Assembly (NCBI GenBank): GCA_038325105.1
Contig: JBBQIR010000001.1
Coordinates: 1-64,000, forward strand
From: WSXY01 sp038325105
GTDB lineage: Bacteria; Actinomycetota; Coriobacteriia; Anaerosomatales; Anaerosomataceae
Direction: 5' to 3'
DNA: 64,000 bases
A program made the position numbers and the translations under genes. The notes under the pieces are model-generated. The model ran no database searches. It was not told the origin of the DNA and saw only the letters and a program-made list of their open reading frames with translations. Below, piece after piece: positions 7,600-16,153 of this stretch (its first letter is position 1; every line of letters starts with the position of its first letter).

Positions 7600-7860
7600 A
7601 TGAGGGGTTCGGCAAACGGTCTCGTAGTCGACTTGCGGGGGTTGGCGCCTGCCATGCGGCGTCCCGTCGTGTTCTCAATAGTCGACAAGATGATCGAGAT
7701 CGACTGTCAGGACAGCGTTGTTCTGATCTGTGACCACGATCCGTCCGGGCTGGGCTACCAGCTCGACCTCCGACGCGAGTCACGTGGTTGCTATGAGTTC
7801 GACTGCGACCAGCGCCTTGACGGCGCATGGGTCGCGCTTGTCAGACGTCGCTTGGTGTAG
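7600..7860 (+). CDS. DUF2249 domain protein
   Basis: An 86-residue protein that matches the DUF2249 pattern along its whole length: VVDLRGLAPAMRRPVVFSIVD at the start, ICDHDPSGLGYQL in the middle (family form: DHDP..L.YQ) and a closing WVALVRR strand. DUF2249 proteins are small soluble alpha/beta folds, often found beside denitrification, hemerythrin or other redox genes; the biochemical role is not established. ATG 7600 has AGAGGGGC before it; an in-frame ATG at 7576 is less likely. Its 3' end overlaps the HAD hydrolase gene by 20 nt, tail to tail. Confidence 0.72.
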   Translation: MRGSANGLVVDLRGLAPAMRRPVVFSIVDKMIEIDCQDSVVLICDHDPSGLGYQLDLRRESRGCYEFDCDQRLDGAWVALVRRRLV

Positions 7861-8554
7861 ACGCCAGCCTCGGTAGTAAGTCCGCGAGGTCATCGAGCGT
7901 TCCCCGGTAGTCCGCGTACGCGTCAGTATCAGTCCCCACGTAGAACGTGCGCATGCCGATGTCGGCGGCTGGCATGTCGAGGTACCTGTCGTCGCCGACC
8001 ATGAGGCATTCGCGAGGGTCCACACCGATGAGGGCCGCAGTCTGCGAAAAGTACTCAGGGTGAGGCTTGGTCGCTAGCATCTCCTCGTAGGTTGTGATGA
8101 TGTCGAGCCGTGAGTCGGACAGGCCGGCCCAGCTCAGTCTGTGCTCCACTGCGGCGCGGGGAAAGATCGGATTGGTCGCGATTGCGATACGGAGTCCGAG
8201 CGCCCCTGCTGTCTCAACAACCCGTATGGCTCCTGCGGCACCGGTAGCGCCGTCAGCCAGAGTGGGGAAAACCTCGCTGTAGAACGTGTCGTACACGTGT
8301 CGGACGGACTCGAACGGCACATCACATATCGCTTCGAACTCGTCGGCGAACACGTGAGCGTTGGTCGTCCCGGGGTGTGGTTCCATCATCGCCCGCGTTC
8401 CGCTCTGGACCGCTTCCAGGATGAGGTCTGCCTGCTCCCCGGAGGCGTACGCGAGTGTCGCCTCTCGAAGACCCGCGAAGTAGCGCCCGAGGAACCGTTG
8501 GAGATCGATATCAAGCAGCGTGCCGTCGAGGTCGAACAGGACACCGCGAATCAT
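7841..8554 (-). CDS. HAD-superfamily hydrolase (subfamily IA)
   Basis: A 237-residue haloacid-dehalogenase-type phosphatase. Motif I DLDGT holds the nucleophile Asp near residue 7. Motif II is in the ATNPIF stretch, motif III is the Lys of KPHPEYF, and motif IV is VGDDRYLDMPAA. The helical cap between motifs I and II marks subfamily I. The substrate cannot be predicted; relatives include phosphoglycolate and sugar-phosphate phosphatases. The start at 8554 is set by GAAGGAG five bases upstream. It is divergent from the large flavin/iron-sulfur oxidoreductase gene. Confidence 0.85.
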   Translation of the reverse strand: MIRGVLFDLDGTLLDIDLQRFLGRYFAGLREATLAYASGEQADLILEAVQSGTRAMMEPHPGTTNAHVFADEFEAICDVPFESVRHVYDTFYSEVFPTLADGATGAAGAIRVVETAGALGLRIAIATNPIFPRAAVEHRLSWAGLSDSRLDIITTYEEMLATKPHPEYFSQTAALIGVDPRECLMVGDDRYLDMPAADIGMRTFYVGTDTDAYADYRGTLDDLADLLPRLASTPSDV

Positions 8555-8662
8555 CGGAGCTCCTTCGGGGAAGACACTACTCAGGGTTCCGAATTCTACC
8601 ACTCTCGCGAGTACGCGAGGCCTCCAACGTTGGCACGGAAGGCCTCCTCGCAACCGCACCCG

Positions 8663-8691
8663 TTGACGAAGGATACTACCACGGGTATGCT
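8663..8691 (+). promoter_or_regulatory. Sigma-70-type promoter for flavin/Fe-S oxidoreductase
   Basis: The -35 hexamer TTGACG (8663-8668) and -10 hexamer TATGCT (8686-8691) are separated by 17 nt. Transcription should start near 8698, giving a leader of about 65 nt before the ATG at 8764. The palindrome at 8699-8712 begins at the predicted start site. Confidence 0.7.
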
Positions 8692-8698
8692 TCATAGG

Positions 8699-8712
8699 TA
8701 CCCCAGGGGGTA
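8699..8712. promoter_or_regulatory. CsoR/CstR-type operator-like palindrome
   Basis: TACCCC-AG-GGGGTA is a perfect 14-bp palindrome with the C-tract/G-tract layout of operators of the CsoR/RcnR/FrmR/CstR repressor family (metal, formaldehyde or persulfide sensors). It lies at +2 to +15 of the predicted transcript, where a bound repressor would block RNA polymerase. No repressor gene of this family is in the window, so the assignment is inferred from the site alone. Confidence 0.5.
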
Positions 8713-8763
8713 TAGGTGACCCATGGCTGCCGGGCCGGGCCCAGCAGGAAGGAACGGAATGCG

Positions 8764-11700
8764 ATGTCGGTTGTAAGCGCACGGGTTGAGGCGTCTCTCA
8801 AGGAGATCTTTGGCGATCGGATGAGAACCGATCGTGTTGAACGGAAACTCTACTCGGCGGATATCGGCTCGCTCCCGAAACTCGTCAAGCCGCTCATGCC
8901 AACGGGTGTCGCGGGTGCCGTCGTGCGTCCGAAGACCGAGGACGAGGTCGTCGCGCTCGTCAAGCTTGCCCGTCGCGAGAACGTGACCGTCGTTCCCCGG
9001 GGCATGTCGACGTCCGGGTACGGTGGTGTGCTTCCGCTTCCGGGAGCCATCGTTGCTGACATGTCGGGAATGGGCGCGCTTGTGAGCGTGGACGCCGCTG
9101 CCAAGACCGCACGTGTCCAGGGCGGCGCTCTGTGGGAGTCACTTCAGAAGACGCTTAACAAGCAGGGCCTCGACCTGAGGCTCTACCCGTCGTCACTCCC
9201 GTCGTCAACCGTGGCCGGCTGGCTCGCCCAGGGCGGTGCCGGGTTCGGCTCGTACGAATACGGCTTTTTCAAGGACAGTGTGCTTGGTGCGCGGGTCGTC
9301 GAGCCCGACGGTGCCGTGCGCGAGTTCACCGGTGAGGAGCTCGAGCGGCTCGTTGCCGATGCGGAGGGCATCACGGGCATCATCACGGAGGTCACCATCG
9401 GCCTGCGGGATCTTGAGGACGAGGTTCATCGCGTCATTGCCTTCCCCGATGCATCCGCGATCGAGGGCGCGCTCAAGGCCATCTCGGCCCAGCACCTTCC
9501 GATCTGGTCCATCACGTTCCTGAACCCCGAGTCCGTTCGTCTCAAGAAGACATTGCCGCATCGTCACGGTCACCCGTACGAGATGGCTCACACCGGTTTC
9601 GAGCCCGAGCTCCCGCAGGCGTTCATTTGCGTGATCGCGTATCCCGAATCGAGGCGCGGGGCCGTGGATGTCGCCCTGACGTCGGTCGCGACGGCGAATC
9701 GCGGCACCGAACTTGATGCAGCGACGGCCGAGCACGAGTGGGAGCAGCGCTTCGCCCCGATGCGCCTCAAGCGCGTGGGGCCATCAATCGTGCCGACCGA
9801 GGTCGTCGTGCCGCTCGAGGATCTGGCGGTTGTGCTCGGAGAGATCGACAAGCGCATCAAGCAGCCGTTCATCCTCGAAGGAATGCTTGGCAAGGGTGAC
9901 AAGGTCGTGCTCCTCGGCTTCATTCCTCACGACGAGCGTTCGCTTGCATTCAACCTGGCGTTCGCGCTGTCGCTCGTGGTCATCAAGATAGCCAAGCAGC
10001 ACAGAGGCGGTGCCTACTCGACCGGCCTATTCTTCCGTCAGGAGGCCAAAAGCGTCCTTGGTGAAACGAAGTACCGTGCGCTCGAGGAGTACAAGCGCGC
10101 GAAGGATCCGACCGGAATTATGAACCCCAAGAAGGTGCTCGGCACCGGTGCAATCAACGCGCTCATGGGCATGGCACTCGCGTTCGAGCCTCTCGTGAGG
10201 CCGATCGCCAACGCCGCGAAACCGCCGAGCGGCGACCCGGTAGGCACGAAGGAACGCAACGGCATCCCGGCCGACGTCGCGTACTACAGCTACGCGTGCG
10301 CCCAGTGCGGCTACTGTGTGCCGACCTGCGAGGAATACAGCGTCCGCGGCTGGATGTCGCATTCGCCGCGGGGCAAGTACCTCTACCTGCGCGACGTCAT
10401 CGAGGGTCGCGAGAAGTTCGACCAGCACATGGTAGACACCTTCCTCGTGTGCACCACCTGCGAAGTCTGCAACACGCGCTGCCAGCTGCAGTTGCCGGTC
10501 GAGCACTCCTGGATGACGATGCGCGGCAAACTCATCCACGGCGAAGGGCGCATGACGTTCCCGCCGTTCGAGATGATGGCGGCGTCGCTCCGCGGCGAGC
10601 TGAACATCTGGGCCGCAAAGAAGGAGCATCGTGCTGATTGGGTGCCCGAGCACATCAAGCCAAAGATCGACGAAACCTCTGACATCCTGTACTTCGCAGG
10701 CTGCACGGCGAGTCTCGTGAACACCGATGTCGCACAGGCTTCGGTTGAGCTTCTCGACCGCGCCGGCGTGAAGTTCAACTACATGGGTGAGGACGAGGCG
10801 TGTTGCGGCATCCCTATGAAGGTTGCGGGCAAGTGGGACACCTTCGAAGAGATCTACCTGCATAACACCACCGAGGCCAGGAAGCGCGGCGCGAAGACCA
10901 TCGTTACCTCGTGCCCGGCGTGCGGGCTCGTGTGGAAGGAGCTCTATGCGAACCTTGCCGCCGAGCGGGGCGACGAGTACGAATTCGAGGTAAAGCACTA
11001 CTCGGAGCTTGTGGCTGATGCCATCGCCGATGGGTCGCTCGTGTTCGATCACGAGGTCAATAAGAAGCTCACGTTCCACGACTCGTGTCACATGGGTCGC
11101 GCGCAGGGCAACTACGAGCCGCCTCGCGACATCATCAAGGCCATTCCGGGCGTTGAGTACGTAGAGATGGAGCACCACCACGAGGATGCGCTCTGCTGCG
11201 GTTCGGTGCTCACCCTTATCGGCGAGACCCCGGTGGCGCCCGAACTCGGCAAGATGCGTCTCGATGAGGCCATCGACGTGCAGGCCGACGCAATGGTTGC
11301 GCTCTGCCCGTGCTGCCAGGTCCAGTTCCGCGACTCCGTGGCGAAGAAGGATATTCCGATGGAGGTCATCGACCTCGCGCATCTTGCGATGGACGGCCTC
11401 GGCATCGCGCACCCCGACCCGACGGCGTATGCGAACGAGCTCTGGGGCTACTTTGAGAAGTTCATCTGGCTCATGAAGCCGGAGTCCATCTCGGACATCA
11501 TGACGACACTTCTTCCCGAGATGATGAAGGCGATGCCGACAGGCATGGTGCCGATGATGAAGGCCGCGCGTGCGATTCCCGGCGGGCTGTCGCTCATGGG
11601 CAAGATGATGCCACTGATGATGCCGAAGCTCATGCCTGGCATGATGCCGAAGGTGATGCCGGCGATGTTGGCCGAGGTCTCAAAGCGCGTCGGACCGCTG

Positions 11701-11832
11701 CCTGAGGACATGGAGGCGCTGATGCCGACGCTTCTTCCCGAGACGATGGACGCGCTGCTGCCGAACATGATGCCGCTGATCTACGATTCGTTCGTGCCGA
11801 AGATGCTGGAATACATCAAAAACGACCTCTAG
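8764..11832 (+). CDS. FAD-linked oxidase / Fe-S / CCG-domain fusion with Met-rich tail
   Basis: A 1022-residue fusion. Residues about 40-470 are a PCMH-type FAD-binding and FAD-linked oxidase domain, like GlcD and D-lactate dehydrogenase (VVPRGMSTSGYGG contacts FAD). Residues 512-575 hold two ferredoxin-like cysteine sets (CAQCGYCVPTC and CTTCEVCNTRC). Residues about 640-890 hold two CCG domains, as in GlpC and HdrB (FAGCTAS with ACCGIPM, then DSCHMGR with ALCCGS). The architecture is that of 2-hydroxy-acid dehydrogenases passing electrons through Fe-S clusters to a quinone or other carrier. From about residue 907 the protein continues in a tail of LPEMM and MMPKLMP-type repeats with 23 Met in about 116 residues, which I cannot assign. 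ATG 8764 follows AGGAAGGAA. The substrate is unknown. Confidence 0.85.
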   Translation: MSVVSARVEASLKEIFGDRMRTDRVERKLYSADIGSLPKLVKPLMPTGVAGAVVRPKTEDEVVALVKLARRENVTVVPRGMSTSGYGGVLPLPGAIVADMSGMGALVSVDAAAKTARVQGGALWESLQKTLNKQGLDLRLYPSSLPSSTVAGWLAQGGAGFGSYEYGFFKDSVLGARVVEPDGAVREFTGEELERLVADAEGITGIITEVTIGLRDLEDEVHRVIAFPDASAIEGALKAISAQHLPIWSITFLNPESVRLKKTLPHRHGHPYEMAHTGFEPELPQAFICVIAYPESRRGAVDVALTSVATANRGTELDAATAEHEWEQRFAPMRLKRVGPSIVPTEVVVPLEDLAVVLGEIDKRIKQPFILEGMLGKGDKVVLLGFIPHDERSLAFNLAFALSLVVIKIAKQHRGGAYSTGLFFRQEAKSVLGETKYRALEEYKRAKDPTGIMNPKKVLGTGAINALMGMALAFEPLVRPIANAAKPPSGDPVGTKERNGIPADVAYYSYACAQCGYCVPTCEEYSVRGWMSHSPRGKYLYLRDVIEGREKFDQHMVDTFLVCTTCEVCNTRCQLQLPVEHSWMTMRGKLIHGEGRMTFPPFEMMAASLRGELNIWAAKKEHRADWVPEHIKPKIDETSDILYFAGCTASLVNTDVAQASVELLDRAGVKFNYMGEDEACCGIPMKVAGKWDTFEEIYLHNTTEARKRGAKTIVTSCPACGLVWKELYANLAAERGDEYEFEVKHYSELVADAIADGSLVFDHEVNKKLTFHDSCHMGRAQGNYEPPRDIIKAIPGVEYVEMEHHHEDALCCGSVLTLIGETPVAPELGKMRLDEAIDVQADAMVALCPCCQVQFRDSVAKKDIPMEVIDLAHLAMDGLGIAHPDPTAYANELWGYFEKFIWLMKPESISDIMTTLLPEMMKAMPTGMVPMMKAARAIPGGLSLMGKMMPLMMPKLMPGMMPKVMPAMLAEVSKRVGPLPEDMEALMPTLLPETMDALLPNMMPLIYDSFVPKMLEYIKNDL

Positions 11833-11864
11833 GCGAGGCAGTTGTTCTAGCGGCAGTCAGAAAT

Positions 11865-11902
11865 CACGAGGGCGACGGCTTCACGAGCCGCCGCCCTTCG
11901 TG
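11865..11902 (+). terminator. Terminator-like hairpin after oxidoreductase gene
   Basis: A long inverted repeat begins CACGAGGGCG at 11865 and ends CGCCCTTCGTG at 11902, around a TCACG loop, with one bulge and one mismatch. It lacks a strong U-run, as is common in this GC-rich sequence. It separates the oxidoreductase from the Crp/Fnr gene. Confidence 0.6.
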
Positions 11903-11941
11903 TATCACTATAGGAGTCGTGTGCCCGACCACTGAGAGTGA

Positions 11942-12634
11942 GTGAACGTGCCAGCAGAGGATATCGTCGCAAAACTTCGCTCCTTTCCGATGTTCGCAGA
12001 CCTGGCGGAGGAAGACCTCGTCTCGCTTGCAGGCATGATGACGCTCAGGCAGTTCAAGAAGGGCTCCTTCGTCATCTCGCAGAACGATCGCGGTTCCGTG
12101 ATGTACCTGCTTGTCGCCGGACGCGTGAAGGTTTCGCTTGCATCTCCCGAGGGCAAAGAACTTGCGCTCAACTACCTCGAAGCGCCTTCCCACTTCGGCG
12201 AGATGAGTCTTGTGGATGCCGAACCGCGGTCCGCCGACGTCATTGCAGTCACCGATACCGAGGTGCTCGCGCTCGATGCGCGTGATCTTTCGGCCGCCAT
12301 TCAAGTGCAGCCAAAGCTGGCGCTTACGCTTATCGCGACGCTCTCGCGTCGGGTTCGCGGACTGATCGGCCGCCTTGAAGACGTCGTTTTCCATGACGCG
12401 AGCCACCGCGTGATGCGGGTCCTTCTCAACGTGGCAACGGCCTCGTATGAGGCGCGCGGGGTCCCCGTGGTGGAGGGATTCACACACTACGAAGTCGCGA
12501 CACTGGCGGGTACTTCACGAGAGACTGCCAGCAGGGTCATCTCACAGCTCGCGAAGGATGGCGTCGTCGCCACGAAGGGGCGGAGAGTCATCGTCGATCT
12601 GTTCGCGCTGCGGGACCGGGTAGAGGCCGACTGA
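11942..12634 (+). CDS. Crp/Fnr-family transcription regulator
   Basis: A 230-residue regulator with a cyclic-nucleotide-binding-type beta barrel (residues about 12-125, including HFGEMSLVDAEPRSADV) and a C-terminal helix-turn-helix of the Crp type (TLAGTSRETASRVISQLAKDG). The phosphate-binding-cassette Arg is present in EPRSADV, so a nucleotide ligand is plausible. The N-terminus has no FNR-type cysteine cluster, so it is not an oxygen-sensing FNR. The GTG at 11942 is taken as start; a second GTG two codons later is equally possible. The small heme-binding protein gene follows 109 nt downstream. Confidence 0.88.
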   Translation: MNVPAEDIVAKLRSFPMFADLAEEDLVSLAGMMTLRQFKKGSFVISQNDRGSVMYLLVAGRVKVSLASPEGKELALNYLEAPSHFGEMSLVDAEPRSADVIAVTDTEVLALDARDLSAAIQVQPKLALTLIATLSRRVRGLIGRLEDVVFHDASHRVMRVLLNVATASYEARGVPVVEGFTHYEVATLAGTSRETASRVISQLAKDGVVATKGRRVIVDLFALRDRVEAD

Positions 12635-12743
12635 GCTGCAGGCGCGCGTTGCGCTGTCGTCAGCCGACTTCCCGGGTACGCGCCGCTCAAGGGTCATTCT
12701 GGGGAATAGAGGTTCTGACCCGGATTCGACACAGGAGGCACCA

Positions 12744-12971
12744 ATGAAGGAATTCACCCTCGAGGAACTCAAGAAGTTCGACGGCCATGACGGACGACCG
12801 GCATACGTCGCCTACAAGGGCATGGTCTACGACCTCACCGAGAGTTCAATGTGGGACCAGGGAGATCATGAAGGCATGCACGCAGCCGGCGGAGACCTGA
12901 CAGCCGCGCATGACGATGCACCCCATGACGAGCACGTGCTCGACTTCCCCGAGGTCGGGAAGTTGGTCTAG
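12744..12971 (+). CDS. Small cytochrome b5-like heme-binding protein
   Basis: A 75-residue stand-alone domain. EFTLEELKKFDGHDGRPAYVA and YKGMVYDLTESSMW match the first half of the cytochrome b5 fold. The HEGMHAAGGDLT and AHDDAPHDEHVL segments provide the His residues found in the short b5-like proteins of anaerobes, in place of the classical HPGG motif. It has no signal peptide and is probably a cytoplasmic heme electron carrier. ATG 12744 follows a strong AGGAGG. It ends tail-to-tail with the methyltransferase gene, sharing three bases. Confidence 0.8.
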   Translation: MKEFTLEELKKFDGHDGRPAYVAYKGMVYDLTESSMWDQGDHEGMHAAGGDLTAAHDDAPHDEHVLDFPEVGKLV

Positions 12972-14272
12972 TCAGAGTCCTCGCGAAGAAGCGTTGTCAC
13001 GCATTCCACGTGATAGGTGTGCGGGAAGAGATCGACCGGTGTGACCCCGGCATTCCGATAACCGGCGTCGCGCAGCAGCCGGACATCGCGTGCGAGTGTG
13101 GTCGGGTCGCATGAAACATAGACGATCCGCTCGGGACGGGCCTCGATAAGGGCTCGTCCCGCTTCGTTTGAGAGGCCTGCTCGCGGCGGGTCGATGACGA
13201 TCGTGTCTACGCCTTCAAGATCCGCGAGCTCGCGTGCGGCGTCTCCGGGAATCACCTCTGCCGTGAGCCGGGCGTCGTCGAGATTTCGTCGCAAGTCGCT
13301 CAGTGCGTGTGCCGATGACTCCACGGCGATGACTTGACCGGCGGCTGCTGCCAGCGGGAGCGTGAATGTTCCGACACCGGAGTACAGATCAGCTACCGTG
13401 CTCGTGGAGTCGACCGCCGCGGCGGCCACCGTGAGGGACTGAAGAATCTCGGCCGCACGTGTGTTGACCTGGAAGAATGACGGTGCTGACACGACGTAGC
13501 GGTAGTCTCCCAGCCGCTCCCTCCAGGCACCCGGTCCCGCCAGAACCTCGACCTTACTGATACGGCGCGCGTCCTTCTCGCCTTTGGCGATGACACGGGT
13601 AACCGTCTTGGCGCCGACCGCATCGGCGATGATCTTCGCCGCAAGTGAGCGAGGGAAGGATCCGGGGGCAGTCCAGATGTCGACTTCGATCTCTCCGTTG
13701 CGCGCGACACGCACAGCGACGCGCTCAGGTACCGCATCTGCTCGCGATCCGAGGTAGCGTAACGCGCCTGTGAGGGCACGGGGGGCGCGACGCGCCACCG
13801 TCGGCAGCAGCATGCACTCATCGATCGGGACGACCTCGTTGCTGCCATGGCGCAGAAAGCCGAGTGAAGGACCCTTAGGGGTTTGGGCCACCGAAAGCTC
13901 GACTTTGTTGCGGTATCCATACTGCTCTGGTGAACCCGCAACTGCGGCGACGGTGGGCTCGGTCTCCTTGCCGATGCGCACGAGGGCGTCTTCGACGGCG
14001 TGGCGCTTTGCGACGAGTTGGGCTTCGTAACTCACATGCTGCCACTGGCACCCTCCACACGCGCCGAAGTAGGGGCATGGGGGCTCAACGCGGTCCGGTG
14101 ATGCTTCGAGGATGGTTTCGATGCGCGCTTTCATGAACCGGGGATGTTCCTCGGTCAGCACGGCCTCAACAGTGTCGCCCGGACAGGCCCCATCGACGAA
14201 GACCACGCGCCCGTCCTCGGCAGATGCAACGCCGGCCCCGCCGTATGCTAGGCTCTCTATTGTCAGACGCAT
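12968..14272 (-). CDS. rlmD: RlmD/TrmA-family RNA (uracil-5-)-methyltransferase
   Basis: A 434-residue SAM-dependent enzyme that methylates C5 of a uridine in 23S rRNA (or tRNA). It has an N-terminal TRAM domain (residues 1-55), an iron-sulfur cysteine set CPYFGACGGC near residue 75, SAM motif VADLYSGVGTFTLPLA, and catalytic Cys in YVSCDPTTLARD followed by the base Glu in HVECVTTL. ATG 14272 follows GGAGG by five bases, and the protein begins MRLTIESLAYGG as expected for a TRAM domain. Whether the target is U1939-like, U747-like or tRNA cannot be settled from sequence alone. Confidence 0.87.
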   Translation of the reverse strand: MRLTIESLAYGGAGVASAEDGRVVFVDGACPGDTVEAVLTEEHPRFMKARIETILEASPDRVEPPCPYFGACGGCQWQHVSYEAQLVAKRHAVEDALVRIGKETEPTVAAVAGSPEQYGYRNKVELSVAQTPKGPSLGFLRHGSNEVVPIDECMLLPTVARRAPRALTGALRYLGSRADAVPERVAVRVARNGEIEVDIWTAPGSFPRSLAAKIIADAVGAKTVTRVIAKGEKDARRISKVEVLAGPGAWRERLGDYRYVVSAPSFFQVNTRAAEILQSLTVAAAAVDSTSTVADLYSGVGTFTLPLAAAAGQVIAVESSAHALSDLRRNLDDARLTAEVIPGDAARELADLEGVDTIVIDPPRAGLSNEAGRALIEARPERIVYVSCDPTTLARDVRLLRDAGYRNAGVTPVDLFPHTYHVECVTTLLREDSD

Positions 14273-14434
14273 GCGTCCTCCGTCAGTCGTATTCCGGTGT
14301 CCATCATACGGGACAAAGTCGGACATGGACTGTTGAGTCGGCGCTCTGTGCTGCCGATAGAGTACGAACGCCCACTTGAGGGCATCATCATGGGTGAGCA
14401 TTAGCACCCACGAGTGGGGAGGTCTTCCGGAACA

Positions 14435-16111
14435 GTGGCGGAAATCGGGATTCTCATCGTGCACGACGACGCGGCGTACTTCGAACGCGTCGCCAACGCT
14501 TTGCGTGCTGCTCTTCCCGGCGCGGACGTCTACAACTCCATCTCAGGGCCACGAGCTCTTGGCATAACCAAGCAGCGCAAGCCGCGCGTGATTATCGCAG
14601 ACGGCGACCTTGTCGGCATGGACGGCTACGCGTTCGCACACGAGATCAAGGCGGATCCCGACCTCTCGGGCATACCGGTGATCATCGTTGCCGCATCACC
14701 AAGCGAGGCAACGGCTCTCAAAGCGCGCCAGTCCGGTGCGGCGGCGCATCTCCCGATGAACATCGAGATCGAGACGCTCGTTCAGAAGGTAGCCTCGCTT
14801 GCAGCCGTTCCCGTCAGCGTCGTGCGGGCATCAGCGAGCGCGCCGACACCCGGTGGCCCTGAGTCTTCACCCGTGCAGCCAACCCCCGCAGGCTACGGTG
14901 CTCCGCAAGAGGTTCCTGCTGGCTATCAGGTGCCTGCGGCGGCACCGGCTGTGGATGTCACCCCGCAGGCCGATGAGTTCGTGATCAGCGCGAAACCAGC
15001 ACCGATGCCTCAGGTCACGACGGCTGACTCTGACAGGAGCGACGCGCCCCATATCGACGATCTGCTTCGGCTGATGATCGACAGGGGAGGCTCAGACCTG
15101 CATATCGCCGTGGGAAGCCCTCCCGGCATTCGCCAACGCGGTGAGCTGATGCCTATCGAGGGCGGTCGGATACTGACCCAGCGAGACACGCAGGCCATGA
15201 TTTTAAGCCTGCTGTCAGAAGAGCAGCGCCGCCGTTTTGAAACCGAGCTTGAACTCGACTTCGCGTACAGCATTCCGGGGCTGTCGCGGTTCCGCGCAAA
15301 CGTCTTCCAGCAGCGCAACTCGATGGGTGCGGTCTTCCGTGTCATCCCGCTTAAGATCCCGACGCTTGAGGAACTTGGTCTTCCAAAAGTCGCTCGTTTC
15401 CTTGCCGAACGGCCAAGAGGGCTTGTGCTCGTGACCGGTCCGACCGGTTCGGGAAAATCCACGACGCTGGCCGCGATGATCAACCATGTCAACTCGACCC
15501 GTTCGTTGCACATCATGACCATGGAGGACCCGATCGAGTTCATGCACAAGAACAAGATGTGCTACGTGAACCAGAGAGAGGTTGGCGAGGATACGCATTC
15601 GTTCGCTTCCGCGCTCAAGCGGGTGCTGCGGCAGGATCCCGACGTCATCCTCGTTGGCGAGATGCGTGACCTGGAGACGATATCTGCGGCGATTACTGCA
15701 GCAGAGACTGGCCACCTCGTTTTTGCCACGCTGCACACCACAGGCGGTCCCGCGACGGTCGACCGTATCATCGACGTCTTCCCGCCTCACCAGCAGCAGC
15801 AGGTGCGGATGCAGCTCTCAGGCTCGCTCGAGGGCGTCATGTCGCAAGTGCTGCTCAGATCCACCGACGGCAAGAGCCGTGTCATGGCGATGGAGATCAT
15901 GCTCGGCGTTCCGGCCATTAGTAACCTCATACGTGAGGGCAAGACGCACCAGATGGCCACGATTATCCAGGGTGGCGCGTCTCTCGGCATGCAGACGCTC
16001 GACCAGCACCTCAAGGTGCTGTGTCAGGCGGGGCGCATCACATTTGAGGAAGCCATCGGCAAGGCCCAGGAGCCGCGAGAACTCTCCCAGATGCTTGGGC
16101 GAAAGGTCTAG
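14435..16111 (+). CDS. pilT: PilT-type retraction ATPase with N-terminal receiver domain
   Basis: A 558-residue fusion. Residues 1-120 form a response-regulator receiver-like domain (ILIVHDDAAYF, likely phospho-Asp in IIADGDLVGMDG). The conserved receiver Lys is absent (HLPMNIE), so phospho-signalling may be altered. Residues 120-210 are a Pro/Ala-rich linker. Residues about 213-558 are PilT: Walker A GPTGSGKST at about 334, Asp box MTMEDPIEF, Walker B DVILVGEMRD, His box GHLVFATLHT and the AISNLIREGK motif that marks PilT rather than PilB. PilT powers type IV pilus retraction and twitching. Start GTG 14435 lies 12 nt after GGGGAGG; GTG 14414 is an alternative. No other pilus genes are in the window. 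Confidence 0.88.
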   Translation: MAEIGILIVHDDAAYFERVANALRAALPGADVYNSISGPRALGITKQRKPRVIIADGDLVGMDGYAFAHEIKADPDLSGIPVIIVAASPSEATALKARQSGAAAHLPMNIEIETLVQKVASLAAVPVSVVRASASAPTPGGPESSPVQPTPAGYGAPQEVPAGYQVPAAAPAVDVTPQADEFVISAKPAPMPQVTTADSDRSDAPHIDDLLRLMIDRGGSDLHIAVGSPPGIRQRGELMPIEGGRILTQRDTQAMILSLLSEEQRRRFETELELDFAYSIPGLSRFRANVFQQRNSMGAVFRVIPLKIPTLEELGLPKVARFLAERPRGLVLVTGPTGSGKSTTLAAMINHVNSTRSLHIMTMEDPIEFMHKNKMCYVNQREVGEDTHSFASALKRVLRQDPDVILVGEMRDLETISAAITAAETGHLVFATLHTTGGPATVDRIIDVFPPHQQQQVRMQLSGSLEGVMSQVLLRSTDGKSRVMAMEIMLGVPAISNLIREGKTHQMATIIQGGASLGMQTLDQHLKVLCQAGRITFEEAIGKAQEPRELSQMLGRKV

Positions 16112-16153
16112 CCTTCTCGGTATGGTCTTTGACGAGCGCGAAAGGGGCGGCGC

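Noticed and set aside
7226..7828. Minus-strand open frame across the gene-poor region
   Set aside because: No recognisable motif, biased composition, and it overlaps the DUF2249 gene, which has family signatures.
10027..11412. Long minus-strand open frame inside the oxidoreductase gene
   Set aside because: Composition is Arg/His/Leu-rich shadow sequence; the plus-strand frame has clear Fe-S motifs throughout.
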